From Acidicapsa ligni (GTDB lineage Bacteria > Acidobacteriota > Terriglobia > Terriglobales > Acidobacteriaceae), in the NCBI RefSeq assembly GCF_025685655.1, contig NZ_JAGSYG010000004.1, positions 372,001-436,000 of the forward strand: a DNA stretch of 64,000 nucleotides. The letters run 5' to 3'. Shown here in pieces: positions 35,806 through 43,499 of the stretch. How positions within the stretch are numbered: the stretch's first letter is position 1; every line of letters starts with the position of its first letter. The notes under the pieces were generated by a model. That model worked only from the letters and a program-made list of their open reading frames with translations, had not been told where the DNA came from and did not search any database. Made by a program: the position numbers and the translations under genes.

Positions 35806-35870
35806 AGAAACAAGACCGGCAAATCCCGCCCCAATCTCCCCCTGATTTTCACCCGGCACGCATCGAATAG

Positions 35871-35959
35871 CAGTAAATCCCCGCTTGCGATATACTCAGT
35901 AAATCCGCTTTACGCGCAGGGGGATCCCTGTCCGTAGCGAGTTGCAGGGGCAACCCTGC
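35871..35959 (+). promoter_or_regulatory. rpmI promoter/leader: direct repeats around a TATACT box and two CAGGG hairpins
   Basis: CAGTAAATCC occurs at 35871-35880 and 35897-35906, each followed by GCTT, flanking TATACT (35891-35896), a possible -10. Downstream are hairpins CAGGG-GGAT-CCCTG (35917-35930) and GCAGGG-GCAA-CCCTGC (35944-35959), the second just before the rpmI ribosome-binding region. A -35 box is not evident. Leaders of rpmI-rplT operons are targets of L20 autoregulation in other bacteria, so a regulatory RNA here is plausible. Confidence 0.5.
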
Positions 35960-35977
35960 TGGAATGACGAGAAAATC

Positions 35978-36175
35978 ATGCCCAAACTGAAGACACACAC
36001 GGGTGCTGCAAAGCGCTTCTCCAAGACTGGTTCTGGCAAGATCAAGCGCCACCAGACCAAGATGCGCCACATCCTTACGTCCAAGCTTCCCAAGACGAAG
36101 CGCAAGCTCGGTAAGAGCCTGATCGTCTCCGATGCTGACTACGATAAGGTAGCCCGCATGATCCCCTACGCCTGA
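35978..36175 (+). CDS. rpmI: 50S ribosomal protein bL35
   Basis: 65 residues from ATG 35978 ([14 protein letters not shown]); upstream in-frame sequence to 35942 is leader. The highly basic [16 protein letters not shown] centre and C-terminal VARMIPYA are the L35 pattern. Part of the large ribosomal subunit. rplT follows after a 186-nt structured gap. Confidence 0.98.
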   Translation: MPKLKTHTGAAKRFSKTGSGKIKRHQTKMRHILTSKLPKTKRKLGKSLIVSDADYDKVARMIPYA

Positions 36176-36183
36176 TAGGCTGC

Positions 36184-36310
36184 CGTCCCGCAAGGGACGA
36201 ACAGATCGGGCCAGCGCAAATGCGTCGCGCAGCCCCGAAAGCCAAAGCTTTCGATTTAGGTAAGAAAAGCGAGTGAAGAGGTTCCAAAGTTTTGTTCCGC
36301 CAGGAACAAA
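36184..36310 (+). promoter_or_regulatory. rplT leader hairpins
   Basis: Two stable stem-loops lie between rpmI and rplT: CGTCCC-GCAA-GGGACG (36184-36199) and TTTGTTCC-GCCA-GGAACAAA (36291-36310). The first has the same GCAA loop as the hairpin before rpmI. The 186-nt spacer is long for co-translated ribosomal genes. L20-mediated translational control is the obvious guess; processing or attenuation are alternatives. Confidence 0.45.
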
Positions 36311-36361
36311 GCCTCCTGCCTCCAGCCGCGAACACAGTAACGCAAAAAAGGAGCAAACACT

Positions 36362-36736
36362 ATGCCTCGCGTAAAACGTGGCACTAAACGGTCTGACCGC
36401 CGTAAAAAGATTCTCAAGCGCGCCAGTGGATACTTCCTCACGAAATCCAAGCTGTATCAGGCCGCTCAGGAAGCCGTCGAGCGCGGACTCAAGTTCGCCT
36501 ACACAGGTCGCCGCCAGAAAAAGCGTCAATATCGCTCGCTCTGGATCGTCCGTATCTCGGCCGCAGCTAAGCTCAACAAATTCAGCTATTCCCAGTTGAT
36601 CAACGGCCTCAAAAAGGCCGGCATCGAGCTGGATCGCAAGATCCTCGCCGACATCGCAGTTCAGGATGCCCCCGGTTTTACACGCCTCGTAGAGCAAGCC
36701 AAAGCCGCTCTCGAAGCCGAAAAATCCGCAAAGTAG
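36362..36736 (+). CDS. rplT: 50S ribosomal protein bL20
   Basis: 124 residues. The N-terminal extension [23 protein letters not shown] is the rRNA-binding tail, followed by [19 protein letters not shown] and [21 protein letters not shown]20 is an early assembly protein that binds 23S rRNA and often represses its own operon. A strong terminator follows, separating it from pheS. Confidence 0.98.
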   Translation: MPRVKRGTKRSDRRKKILKRASGYFLTKSKLYQAAQEAVERGLKFAYTGRRQKKRQYRSLWIVRISAAAKLNKFSYSQLINGLKKAGIELDRKILADIAVQDAPGFTRLVEQAKAALEAEKSAK

Positions 36737-36758
36737 TTTCACTGCTCGAAAGCAATTG

Positions 36759-36800
36759 AAAGCAAAGGCCCGGAGCATTCCTCCGGGCCTTTGCTTTTTT
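36759..36800 (+). terminator. rplT terminator / attenuator-like hairpin before pheS
   Basis: A 17-bp perfect stem (36759-36775 against 36781-36797) with a 5-nt loop and a long T-run. It ends rpmI-rplT transcription before pheS, or attenuates read-through into pheST. Confidence 0.92.
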
Positions 36801-36903
36801 CTCTTGAGCCATACCATTCGTAGTGCGGGAAACAGCCATCGCAACCTCTTCCCAACTCGAAGAAGCATCCGCCCCACGCAGTGATTTATCCTGCTGATTG
36901 CGC

Positions 36904-37986
36904 ATGATGAACGACGAAAAACTCAACTACGACCAATCCTTCGCCCAACTTGAGGCAGAGGCCCGCCAGGCCGCAGCATCCCTGGCCTCGCCGGAAGCAG
37001 TAGAAAACTTCCGCCTCGAATGGCTGGGCCGCAAACAGGGCCGCCTCAAGCAGCTATCCGACCAGTGGCTCAAGTCCGCCCCGGTTGATGCCAAAAGGGA
37101 ACTGGGCCAGCGCTTCAACGCCCTCAAGACCCTCGTCGAAGGCCTCCTCGAAGCCGCCGCAGGTGCAGGCCCAACCGACGCCGCCCTGGCTGCGGAAGCC
37201 ATCGACATCACCCTCCCCGGCACCCGCCGTCTCACCGGCGCGGAGCATCCCATCACCCGCACCATGAATGAGTTGATCGGCATCTTCGCGGGTCTGGGCT
37301 ACTCCGTCGGCGTCGGCCCTGAAGTCGAAACCGACTACTACAACTTCGAGTCCATGAACTTCCCGCCCGGCCACCCCGCGCGCGATACCCAGGACACGCT
37401 GGTCATCGCCAATCAGGATCGCCGCAGCCTTCGCGAACGCCTACTCCTGCGCACTCACACGTCCCCCGTTCAAATGCGGACGATGGAGCAGCAGCCGCCT
37501 CCGATCCGCATCGTAATCCCCGGCAAAGTTCACCGCAACGACGCAGCAGACGCCACCCACTCGCCCGTCTTTCACCAGGTTGAGGGTCTCTGCGTGGACA
37601 CCAACATCACCTTCAGCGATCTCAAAGGCACCCTCGACCACGCCATGAAGGCGCTCTTCGGCTCCAGCGTCAAGACGCGTTTCTTCCCATCGTTCTTCCC
37701 CTTCACCGAGCCATCGGCCGATGTCCAGATATCCTGCATCTTTTGCGGCGGCAAAGGCTGCCGTAAGTGCAAGCACTCCGGCTGGATCGAGCTGCTGGGC
37801 TGCGGCATGGTTGACCCGGCAGTCTTCGCCTTCGCCGCAGAAAAGCAGCCCGGCTACGACCCAAAGAAGATCTCCGGCTTCGCCTTCGGCATGGGCGTAG
37901 AACGCATCGCCATGATGAAATACGGCGTCAGCGACATAGGCCAGTTCTACTCAGGAGACATGCGCTTCCTGGAACAATTCGCATGA
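36904..37986 (+). CDS. pheS: Phenylalanine--tRNA ligase alpha subunit
   Basis: 360 residues from ATG 36904 (ATG 36907 and TTG 36898 are alternatives; no strong SD is visible). The N-terminal coiled-coil (about 5-90) is followed by the class II core: HPITRTMNELIGIFAGLGYSV, GHPARDTQDTL, motif 2 region HSPVFHQVEGLCVD and motif 3 GFAFGMGVERIAMM. A Cys-rich CIFCGGKGCRKCKHSGWIE element occurs, as in many bacterial PheS. Forms the alpha2-beta2 synthetase with PheT. Its stop codon overlaps the start of the four-helix-bundle gene. Confidence 0.97.
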   Translation: MMNDEKLNYDQSFAQLEAEARQAAASLASPEAVENFRLEWLGRKQGRLKQLSDQWLKSAPVDAKRELGQRFNALKTLVEGLLEAAAGAGPTDAALAAEAIDITLPGTRRLTGAEHPITRTMNELIGIFAGLGYSVGVGPEVETDYYNFESMNFPPGHPARDTQDTLVIANQDRRSLRERLLLRTHTSPVQMRTMEQQPPPIRIVIPGKVHRNDAADATHSPVFHQVEGLCVDTNITFSDLKGTLDHAMKALFGSSVKTRFFPSFFPFTEPSADVQISCIFCGGKGCRKCKHSGWIELLGCGMVDPAVFAFAAEKQPGYDPKKISGFAFGMGVERIAMMKYGVSDIGQFYSGDMRFLEQFA

Positions 37987-38345
37987 GCAGAACCAGGAAC
38001 TACCGTGATCTGCTCGTCTGGCAAAAAGCGATGGAGTTGGCACGCGAAGCCTACACCCGAACGGAAGAGTTTCCAGCCTCTGAAACCTTTGGCCTGCGGC
38101 AACAAATCCGCCGTTCCGCCGTTTCTGTGCCGAGTAATATCGCAGACGGCCACGGACGTCTCGCTGATGCCGACCTGCGAAAATTCCTGGCTGCTGCGAG
38201 AGGATCTGTCTACGAAATGCAGACACAGGTCGAGTTGGCAAAAGATCTAAAATTTCTGAATTCCGAAAATGCAGACCATCTGCTCAGCCTGTCCACAGAA
38301 GTAGCCAAACTGACAAACGGGCTGTTAGCCGTTCTGCAGAACTGA
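37983..38345 (+). CDS. Four-helix-bundle protein (23S rRNA intervening-sequence protein family)
   Basis: 120 residues. The pattern YRDLLVWQKAMELAREAY, then ETFGLRQQIRRSAVSVPSNIADG and DLRKFLAAARGSVYEMQTQVELAKDL is diagnostic of the S23/IVS four-helix-bundle family, which forms small helical oligomers and has no proven function. Its ATG overlaps the pheS stop by 4 nt (ATGA), so it is translationally coupled to pheS and lies upstream of pheT. Family members are usually found in rRNA intervening sequences or as scattered free genes. Confidence 0.93.
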   Translation: MSRTRNYRDLLVWQKAMELAREAYTRTEEFPASETFGLRQQIRRSAVSVPSNIADGHGRLADADLRKFLAAARGSVYEMQTQVELAKDLKFLNSENADHLLSLSTEVAKLTNGLLAVLQN

Positions 38346-38413
38346 TGCGAACTCCACAAATCTTGCTAACCAGCCAATGCGCGCAGCGCGCTAACTAGCT
38401 AAAAGGCAATCCC

Positions 38414-40555
38414 ATGAAAATCCTAACCACCTGGCTCCGCGCCCTGCTTACCGACATCCCGGTCGACGACCACAAACTCGCCGAAGACCTTACCCTGCGC
38501 GGCATCGCCGTTGAGGGCATTCACAGCCTCGGGGCAACAAGCGGTGTGCCCAACGGCCACCTCTTCGAGATGGACATCACCACCAACCGCGTCGATGCCA
38601 TGAACCACTACGGAGTAGCCCGCGAAGTGGCTGCTATTTACGGCCTGACTCTGCCGCCAGGCGCAGCCCCGCTGCCGCAATCTAAGCCGGCAGCCAGTCC
38701 ATTCTCAGTCAGGATCGAAGCTCAGGACGCATGTGGCCGTTTCACCGCCCGAGTCCTCCGCAACGTAAAGATTCAAACCGGCGCAGCCGACGGCCCAATC
38801 AGCAAGCTCGCCGACCGCTTCTTCAAGCTTCTCGAACAGAAGCAAATCTCCAACGCCGTAGACGCCACCAACTTCGCGTGGCTCGCCATGGGCCAACCCA
38901 CCCACGCCTTCGACCTCGACAAGATTGAGGGCGGCATCGTCGTCCGCCGCGCCGCCAAAGGCGAAAAGCTCAAGACCCTCGACGGCATCGAACGCACCCT
39001 CGACCCCGAAGACCTGATCGTCGCCGACCACGTCAAGCCGCTCGCACTCGCAGGCGTCATGGGCGGTTGGGAAACCATGATCACCCCGGCCACCACCAAC
39101 ATCCTTGTCGAAGCCGCCTGGTTCGGTCAGGTCGCCGTCCGCCGCACCGCACGCCGCCACGGATTGCACACCGACGCCTCCCATCGTTTCGAACGCGGCG
39201 CGGACATCAACGCCTGCATCCTCGCCTCCGATATCGTCTCCTCCATCATCCTTGAAAACGGCGGCCACATCGACGGCGATCTGGTGGATATAACTGTTCC
39301 CGCAATCCTCTCCAAAACCGCCAATCGCAAGTCCATCGAACTGGCTCTAAGCGAGGTCCACCGCCTGCTGGGAACAACACTCGACCAGAACGGCATCTCT
39401 GCCTCCATCGTCGAGCAGGTTCTGAATGCCCTCGGTTGCTCACTCGTCGAAACCCGCCCCAATCACTGGCAGGTCACCCTCCCCAGCTGGCGCCTCGACC
39501 TCGACCGCGAGATCGATCTCATTGAAGAGGTCGCGCGTGTCTACGGCTATAACCGCTTCGCCAACACGCTTCCATCCTTCGCCGGAGCAGTCCTCGAACT
39601 GTCCCATGCCAATAAGGAAACCGCCGTCCGCCGCACCCTCCTCGCCGCCGGTTTCCACGAAGCTATCTCCAGCACCTTCACCTCAGCCGCGGACGCCGCT
39701 CTCTGCGCTCCCCAGCCCAGCCAGATCGTCCCCCTCGGCAACCCGCTCAGCGAAGAAGCCGGAGTCATGCGCGCCTCACTCATCCCCGGCATGATCACCA
39801 TGATCGGCGGCAACCTCCATCGCGACGTCAGCGATGTCCGCCTCTTTGAACTAGGTGCCGTTTTTTCAGGAGCAACGGAAAAAGGCACCGTAGAAAAAGT
39901 AGACGAGCGCCCGGCCATCTCTATCGGAGCCACCGGCAGCCTGCCCCAACAAGGCCCGCACCAGGCCGCCCGTGCCCTCGACTTCTACGACCTCAAAGGC
40001 ATCGTCGAACAGCTTCTGGCTCGCTTCCAGGCCAAGACCGTCTATTTCGACAGCTTTCCAGCCGAATCCGGTATCACTCCGCAGTGGCTCCATCCCTACC
40101 GCGCCGCCCGCGCCGTGGTGGAGGGAACCACCGTCGGCTGGTTTGGCCAGCTTCACCCGCGTCTGGCCTCCGAACGCAAGCTCAAAGAGACCGTCCTGGT
40201 CGGCGAACTCTACCTCGACCGCCTCTACCGTCTGCCCTTGCGCAAGCCGTCCGTCCGCGAAATCTCGCGCTTCCAACCCGTCCGCCGCGACTTCTCGCTG
40301 GTGGTTCCAGCCCGCACGCAGTGGGCTGAATTGGACGCCGCACTCGCCGCCTCAGGTCTGCCCGAACTCATTGACTGGCGAGTCCGCGAAGTCTTTCATC
40401 CCGCCAAGCAACCGGGCATCTCCGAGGAATACGCACTGCTCCTCGGCGCCACCTTTCAGGCCTCCGACCGAACACTTCGCGAAGAAGAGCTGCAAGCCTT
40501 TTCCGCCCGTGTTGTCGAGGTAGTTTCAACCACCGGAGCCCGTCTGCGTAGCTGA
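38414..40555 (+). CDS. pheT: Phenylalanine--tRNA ligase beta subunit lacking the EMAP-II-like tRNA-binding domain
   Basis: 713 residues; typical bacterial PheT is about 790-800. The usual N-terminal B1 start (ILTTWLRALLTD... LRGIAVEGI) jumps directly from about residue 35 to MDITTNRVDAMNHYGVAREVAAIYGL. It thus omits about 110 residues that form the OB-fold tRNA-binding domain. B3/B4 editing domain, B5 (SIELALSEVHRLLG) and the catalytic-like domains are present, and the C-terminal FDX-ACB domain (SRFQPVRRDFSLVVP) is intact. The reading frame is clean, so the loss is not a frameshift. Co-directional with pheS and the four-helix-bundle gene. Confidence 0.95.
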   Translation: MKILTTWLRALLTDIPVDDHKLAEDLTLRGIAVEGIHSLGATSGVPNGHLFEMDITTNRVDAMNHYGVAREVAAIYGLTLPPGAAPLPQSKPAASPFSVRIEAQDACGRFTARVLRNVKIQTGAADGPISKLADRFFKLLEQKQISNAVDATNFAWLAMGQPTHAFDLDKIEGGIVVRRAAKGEKLKTLDGIERTLDPEDLIVADHVKPLALAGVMGGWETMITPATTNILVEAAWFGQVAVRRTARRHGLHTDASHRFERGADINACILASDIVSSIILENGGHIDGDLVDITVPAILSKTANRKSIELALSEVHRLLGTTLDQNGISASIVEQVLNALGCSLVETRPNHWQVTLPSWRLDLDREIDLIEEVARVYGYNRFANTLPSFAGAVLELSHANKETAVRRTLLAAGFHEAISSTFTSAADAALCAPQPSQIVPLGNPLSEEAGVMRASLIPGMITMIGGNLHRDVSDVRLFELGAVFSGATEKGTVEKVDERPAISIGATGSLPQQGPHQAARALDFYDLKGIVEQLLARFQAKTVYFDSFPAESGITPQWLHPYRAARAVVEGTTVGWFGQLHPRLASERKLKETVLVGELYLDRLYRLPLRKPSVREISRFQPVRRDFSLVVPARTQWAELDAALAASGLPELIDWRVREVFHPAKQPGISEEYALLLGATFQASDRTLREEELQAFSARVVEVVSTTGARLRS

Positions 40556-40654
40556 CCGGTTTTCCTCACCCAACGGTTTTATACTCACAGGGTGCCGCTC
40601 CGTTGTTTCCAGGAGAAAAGGCAAGAGACGCATCAGGCCCGCACGGAGGAAATT

Positions 40655-41395
40655 ATGGCATTATTGCCCATGGAGCCACGCACTGGCGTGATCGAAAGTC
40701 AGGAAAGCATGTTCGACGAACCGATCCACTTTCCGGACCAGGAATTCGATGAGCCTGCAGAAGAAATCGAGCCCCTCGAACAGCCCGAAGCCATCGAAGA
40801 TGAGATAGAAGAAGAGTTTCCCGCTGAAATTTCAGCCGAAGCGGAAGAAGAACCCGCACTTCACTCTTACGCACCAGAAGAGGCAGCCCCCTACATCGCG
40901 CCACAGCAAGCCACGCTTCTACAGGCAGCAGAGCCTAAGCAGGAGATTCCAGTTTCCTCTCAGCCTGCCGCCGAACATACTGCGGAACATGCCGCCGGGC
41001 AGGAAAGCCATTTCATCGCCTCGGAGCACGTCGCCTCTGAGCCCGTTTCTTCTGAGATAGCGTCCGAGACAGCCGTCGACGCCTCAGCCCTCCCGTTCAC
41101 CGCCGACGATTTCACCGCCCTCGAAGAGCGTGTCCTCCGCGCCGTCGATCTGGTGCGCCGTGAACGCGTCGTGCGCAACACCGCCGAGGAGCGCGCCGCC
41201 GCCTCTGAAGCCCGCGCCGTAGCCGCTGAAGCCCACGCTACTACTCTCGAAGCTCAGCTCGAAGCCCAGATTTCGGAACAAAGCCCATTGATCAAACAGC
41301 TCAATCAGGAGATCGACGCGCTCCGCTCCGAGCGGGAACAGGTTCGCCTGCGCGTAGAGCGGCTACTCGGCCAGCTCGACGCACTCGAACTCTAA
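40655..41395 (+). CDS. Acidic coiled-coil protein upstream of zapA, ZapB-like
   Basis: 246 residues from ATG 40655, with a strong GGAGGA RBS 6 nt upstream. Residues 1-170 are very acidic and low-complexity (Glu/Pro/Ala/Ser). The last 90 residues form a continuous coiled coil (FTALEERVLRAVDLVRRERVV... to LRVERLLGQLDALEL). This C-terminal pattern (ALEERV at the start, VRxRVERLLxxLDxLE at the end) resembles the short ZapB-type proteins often encoded just before zapA. I infer a divisome-linked role; the long acidic N-terminus is unusual. 9 nt separate it from zapA. Confidence 0.72.
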   Translation: MALLPMEPRTGVIESQESMFDEPIHFPDQEFDEPAEEIEPLEQPEAIEDEIEEEFPAEISAEAEEEPALHSYAPEEAAPYIAPQQATLLQAAEPKQEIPVSSQPAAEHTAEHAAGQESHFIASEHVASEPVSSEIASETAVDASALPFTADDFTALEERVLRAVDLVRRERVVRNTAEERAAASEARAVAAEAHATTLEAQLEAQISEQSPLIKQLNQEIDALRSEREQVRLRVERLLGQLDALEL

Positions 41396-41404
41396 GAGGG
41401 CCTC

Positions 41405-41731
41405 ATGACGAAAGAGAAAGCCGAAACTCCGTACGTCACCGTCGACATCTATGACCAGGCTTACCACCTGTCTGGTCAGGATCTCGCCCAGGTACGTGCC
41501 CTGGCCGCTCGCGTCGACGACCGCATGCGCGCCGTCGCTTCTCACGGACGCACCGCCGACTCCCTGCGCGTAGCCGTGCTGGCCGCGCTCAACTTCGCCG
41601 ACGAACTCACCCGCGCCGAAGAAGAACTCTCCAAACTGAAAAACTCACTGGATGTAGTCGAAGCATCCCATCTCAAGGCTCGCGCCACCAACCTGCGTGG
41701 CCTCCTCGATATCGTGCTCGCTGAAGAATAA
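41405..41731 (+). CDS. zapA: Cell division protein ZapA
   Basis: 108 residues. YVTVDIYDQAYHLSGQD is the ZapA head, followed by [16 protein letters not shown] and the long C-terminal helix LRVAVLAALNFADELTRAEEEL. ZapA crosslinks FtsZ protofilaments at midcell. It follows the coiled-coil gene by 9 nt and is likely co-transcribed with it. Confidence 0.92.
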   Translation: MTKEKAETPYVTVDIYDQAYHLSGQDLAQVRALAARVDDRMRAVASHGRTADSLRVAVLAALNFADELTRAEEELSKLKNSLDVVEASHLKARATNLRGLLDIVLAEE

Positions 41732-41762
41732 AAGACAGAATTTAGTCTTTTTCGGAAGTAAA

Positions 41763-42008
41763 CTACTTCCCGCCCAGCATCACCGCCGAGCCGCAGAACG
41801 ACTCAAACCATCGGCTGATATACACCTGTGCGTGAGCTTCGCCGCAAAAGTGGAGAGCATGGGGCTTCCCAGCCTGCTCCTCGGTCCATTTGCACACCGC
41901 CAGCTTCGCGTCACTACAGTGAATGACAAACCATCGAATCGGCGCCGAGCTTTCCAGGGCGCAGATTTCACACTTATAAATTGTACCGATCAAAACTTCC
42001 TCCAGCAT
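41763..42008 (-). CDS. Small Cys-rich zinc-ribbon-like protein
   Basis: 81 residues from the Met at 42008; the frame is open to 42095. CEIC (about 13-16) and a later HFCGEAHAQVYISRWF (about 57-72) give a plausible zinc site (Cys/Cys and His/Cys/His). The WFVI...L.V.KW spacing is compact and conserved-looking. I do not recognise a named family. It is transcribed opposite to zapA and in the same direction as the membrane protein behind it (which ends upstream at 43208). No clear RBS is visible, so expression is uncertain. Confidence 0.55.
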   Translation of the reverse strand: MLEEVLIGTIYKCEICALESSAPIRWFVIHCSDAKLAVCKWTEEQAGKPHALHFCGEAHAQVYISRWFESFCGSAVMLGGK

Positions 42009-42107
42009 ATTCAGGAACGGGTAGACATAAGGTAGCGGAACAGCCCAATTGTACCGGCACCATGTGCGACTCTCATAGAAAAGTGCAATTGCCACTCCTA
42101 CTCGGAG

Positions 42108-43208
42108 TTACTGCTTTATCGGGATGATGCCTGGGGAACTGGCTTCCGGAAGAGTTGTCCTCGTAAAAGATCGGATCAGGCTCTCAAGAAACGCGAAAAA
42201 TACCTCCACCGCATATCCCACCAGAAATGCCAGCGCCAAAGGAGACGCGTTGGCGTGAGCCGTGAACCCTCCAAAGAGCCCAATCACCGTCCCACCTATC
42301 GCGGCAATCACAAAGCGGGCCGAGTTTGCAGCAGAAGGCGTAAATGTCCGGTTGCCCATCTGGTCTTCGAATGTTCGCAGCAGATACGCGCAGGTTCCCA
42401 GCAACGCGTACAGAATCGGCAAAATACACGAGTTCAAAGCCCCATAAAACGTCGCGGTATCGTTCATGATGTTCTGAGCGAAAAACCGCACGTCCTGATA
42501 AGTCAGGGTCATGTTATCTCTCTCGGCTGCAAGATCTTCGAGAGGGATATGCAACTCGAACTTTTTTTTGAGGTCCGCGGCTCGTTCTATCTCATTCGAC
42601 CCCGTTGCATTCAGAGGCGGAGGAACCCCGACATGGGGAATCACAAACCGGTTCAACCTCCGCGAGCGGGCATAAATCGATCGCACCGTAGAGGCATATT
42701 CCTGCAAATCTGCAATCTCAGTACTTGTTCCCACATCGCTTCGTGCCGGAGGCCCAAGCTCTGTAGTCAACTTCACCACCAAAGCATTGGCCGTCGTGAT
42801 ATCGGTGCGAATCGCATCGGAGATATTCGACGTGATAAACATCAAAATCGAAGCGGGAATAATCACCGCCGACAAAATAACGGCCCATACCAGGTAGGTG
42901 CGCATCGTCGGGCGGCTATCGGAGTGACACGCGTATAGGCTCGCCGCAGTCACCGGCTTCAACCTGGCCGCCAGCCCGGTAAGAGCCAGCAATAGTTTTG
43001 CGACTGTATCGTCCGTCAAGCCGTGATGATACTCAGTCCTCGCTCGCAGAATCGCAGACCGTGTATCGGCATCGACCTCCACTCCAGTTTCGGCCGCATG
43101 CTTCAGCAGCCTCTCGGCATCTTCAAGTGCTTCTTTGAAATAAGAGGGGGATTCGCCTTTGACGCCTGTATGGCGGGGTTCTACTTCGACAGACTCCGTA
43201 CCGTTCAC
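42108..43208 (-). CDS. Membrane protein of unknown function with a helical periplasmic domain
   Basis: 366 residues. A soluble N-terminal helical region (about 15-100; FKEALEDAERLLKHAAET...) is followed by TM1 (AVILSAVIIPASILMFIT). An extracytoplasmic helical stretch follows (about 125-255; ISDAIRTDITTANALV... and RNMTLTYQDVRFFAQN). A C-terminal set of about 3 membrane helices ends it (ILPILYALLGTCAYLL, FVIAAIGGTVIGLFGG, ALAFLVGYAVEVFFAFL). The arrangement resembles a membrane-anchored sensor or scaffold, but I recognise no catalytic or signalling motif. Confidence 0.75.
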   Translation of the reverse strand: MNGTESVEVEPRHTGVKGESPSYFKEALEDAERLLKHAAETGVEVDADTRSAILRARTEYHHGLTDDTVAKLLLALTGLAARLKPVTAASLYACHSDSRPTMRTYLVWAVILSAVIIPASILMFITSNISDAIRTDITTANALVVKLTTELGPPARSDVGTSTEIADLQEYASTVRSIYARSRRLNRFVIPHVGVPPPLNATGSNEIERAADLKKKFELHIPLEDLAAERDNMTLTYQDVRFFAQNIMNDTATFYGALNSCILPILYALLGTCAYLLRTFEDQMGNRTFTPSAANSARFVIAAIGGTVIGLFGGFTAHANASPLALAFLVGYAVEVFFAFLESLIRSFTRTTLPEASSPGIIPIKQ

Positions 43209-43499
43209 TGAGTGCCTCGTCTCTGTTTCGGATAAGTCTGCCCTTTCGAGCCGCTATTCGCAACCAGATTCGTACTGAACCCCCAAAGCCGTATAAATAG
43301 CCAGCCGAGAATCATCCAATCAGCAGATCCAATTAACGGATCTAATCAACTGCTCGATCCAGCCAATCGAATGTATTCCAGCCCGCGCTGCAAATTTCAC
43401 ACCACAATCGAATCGTTCTTGACTAGAGTTATTCGACAGGGAAGCCTCAGGACAGCAAGCTGACCATGCCTTCCCATCCAGACTCAGAGGAGAACGACC

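Noticed and set aside
41732..42107. 6S RNA (ssrS) next to zapA
   Set aside because: The usual neighbour position was examined, but no long central-bubble hairpin is visible and a Cys-rich frame occupies the stretch on the other strand.
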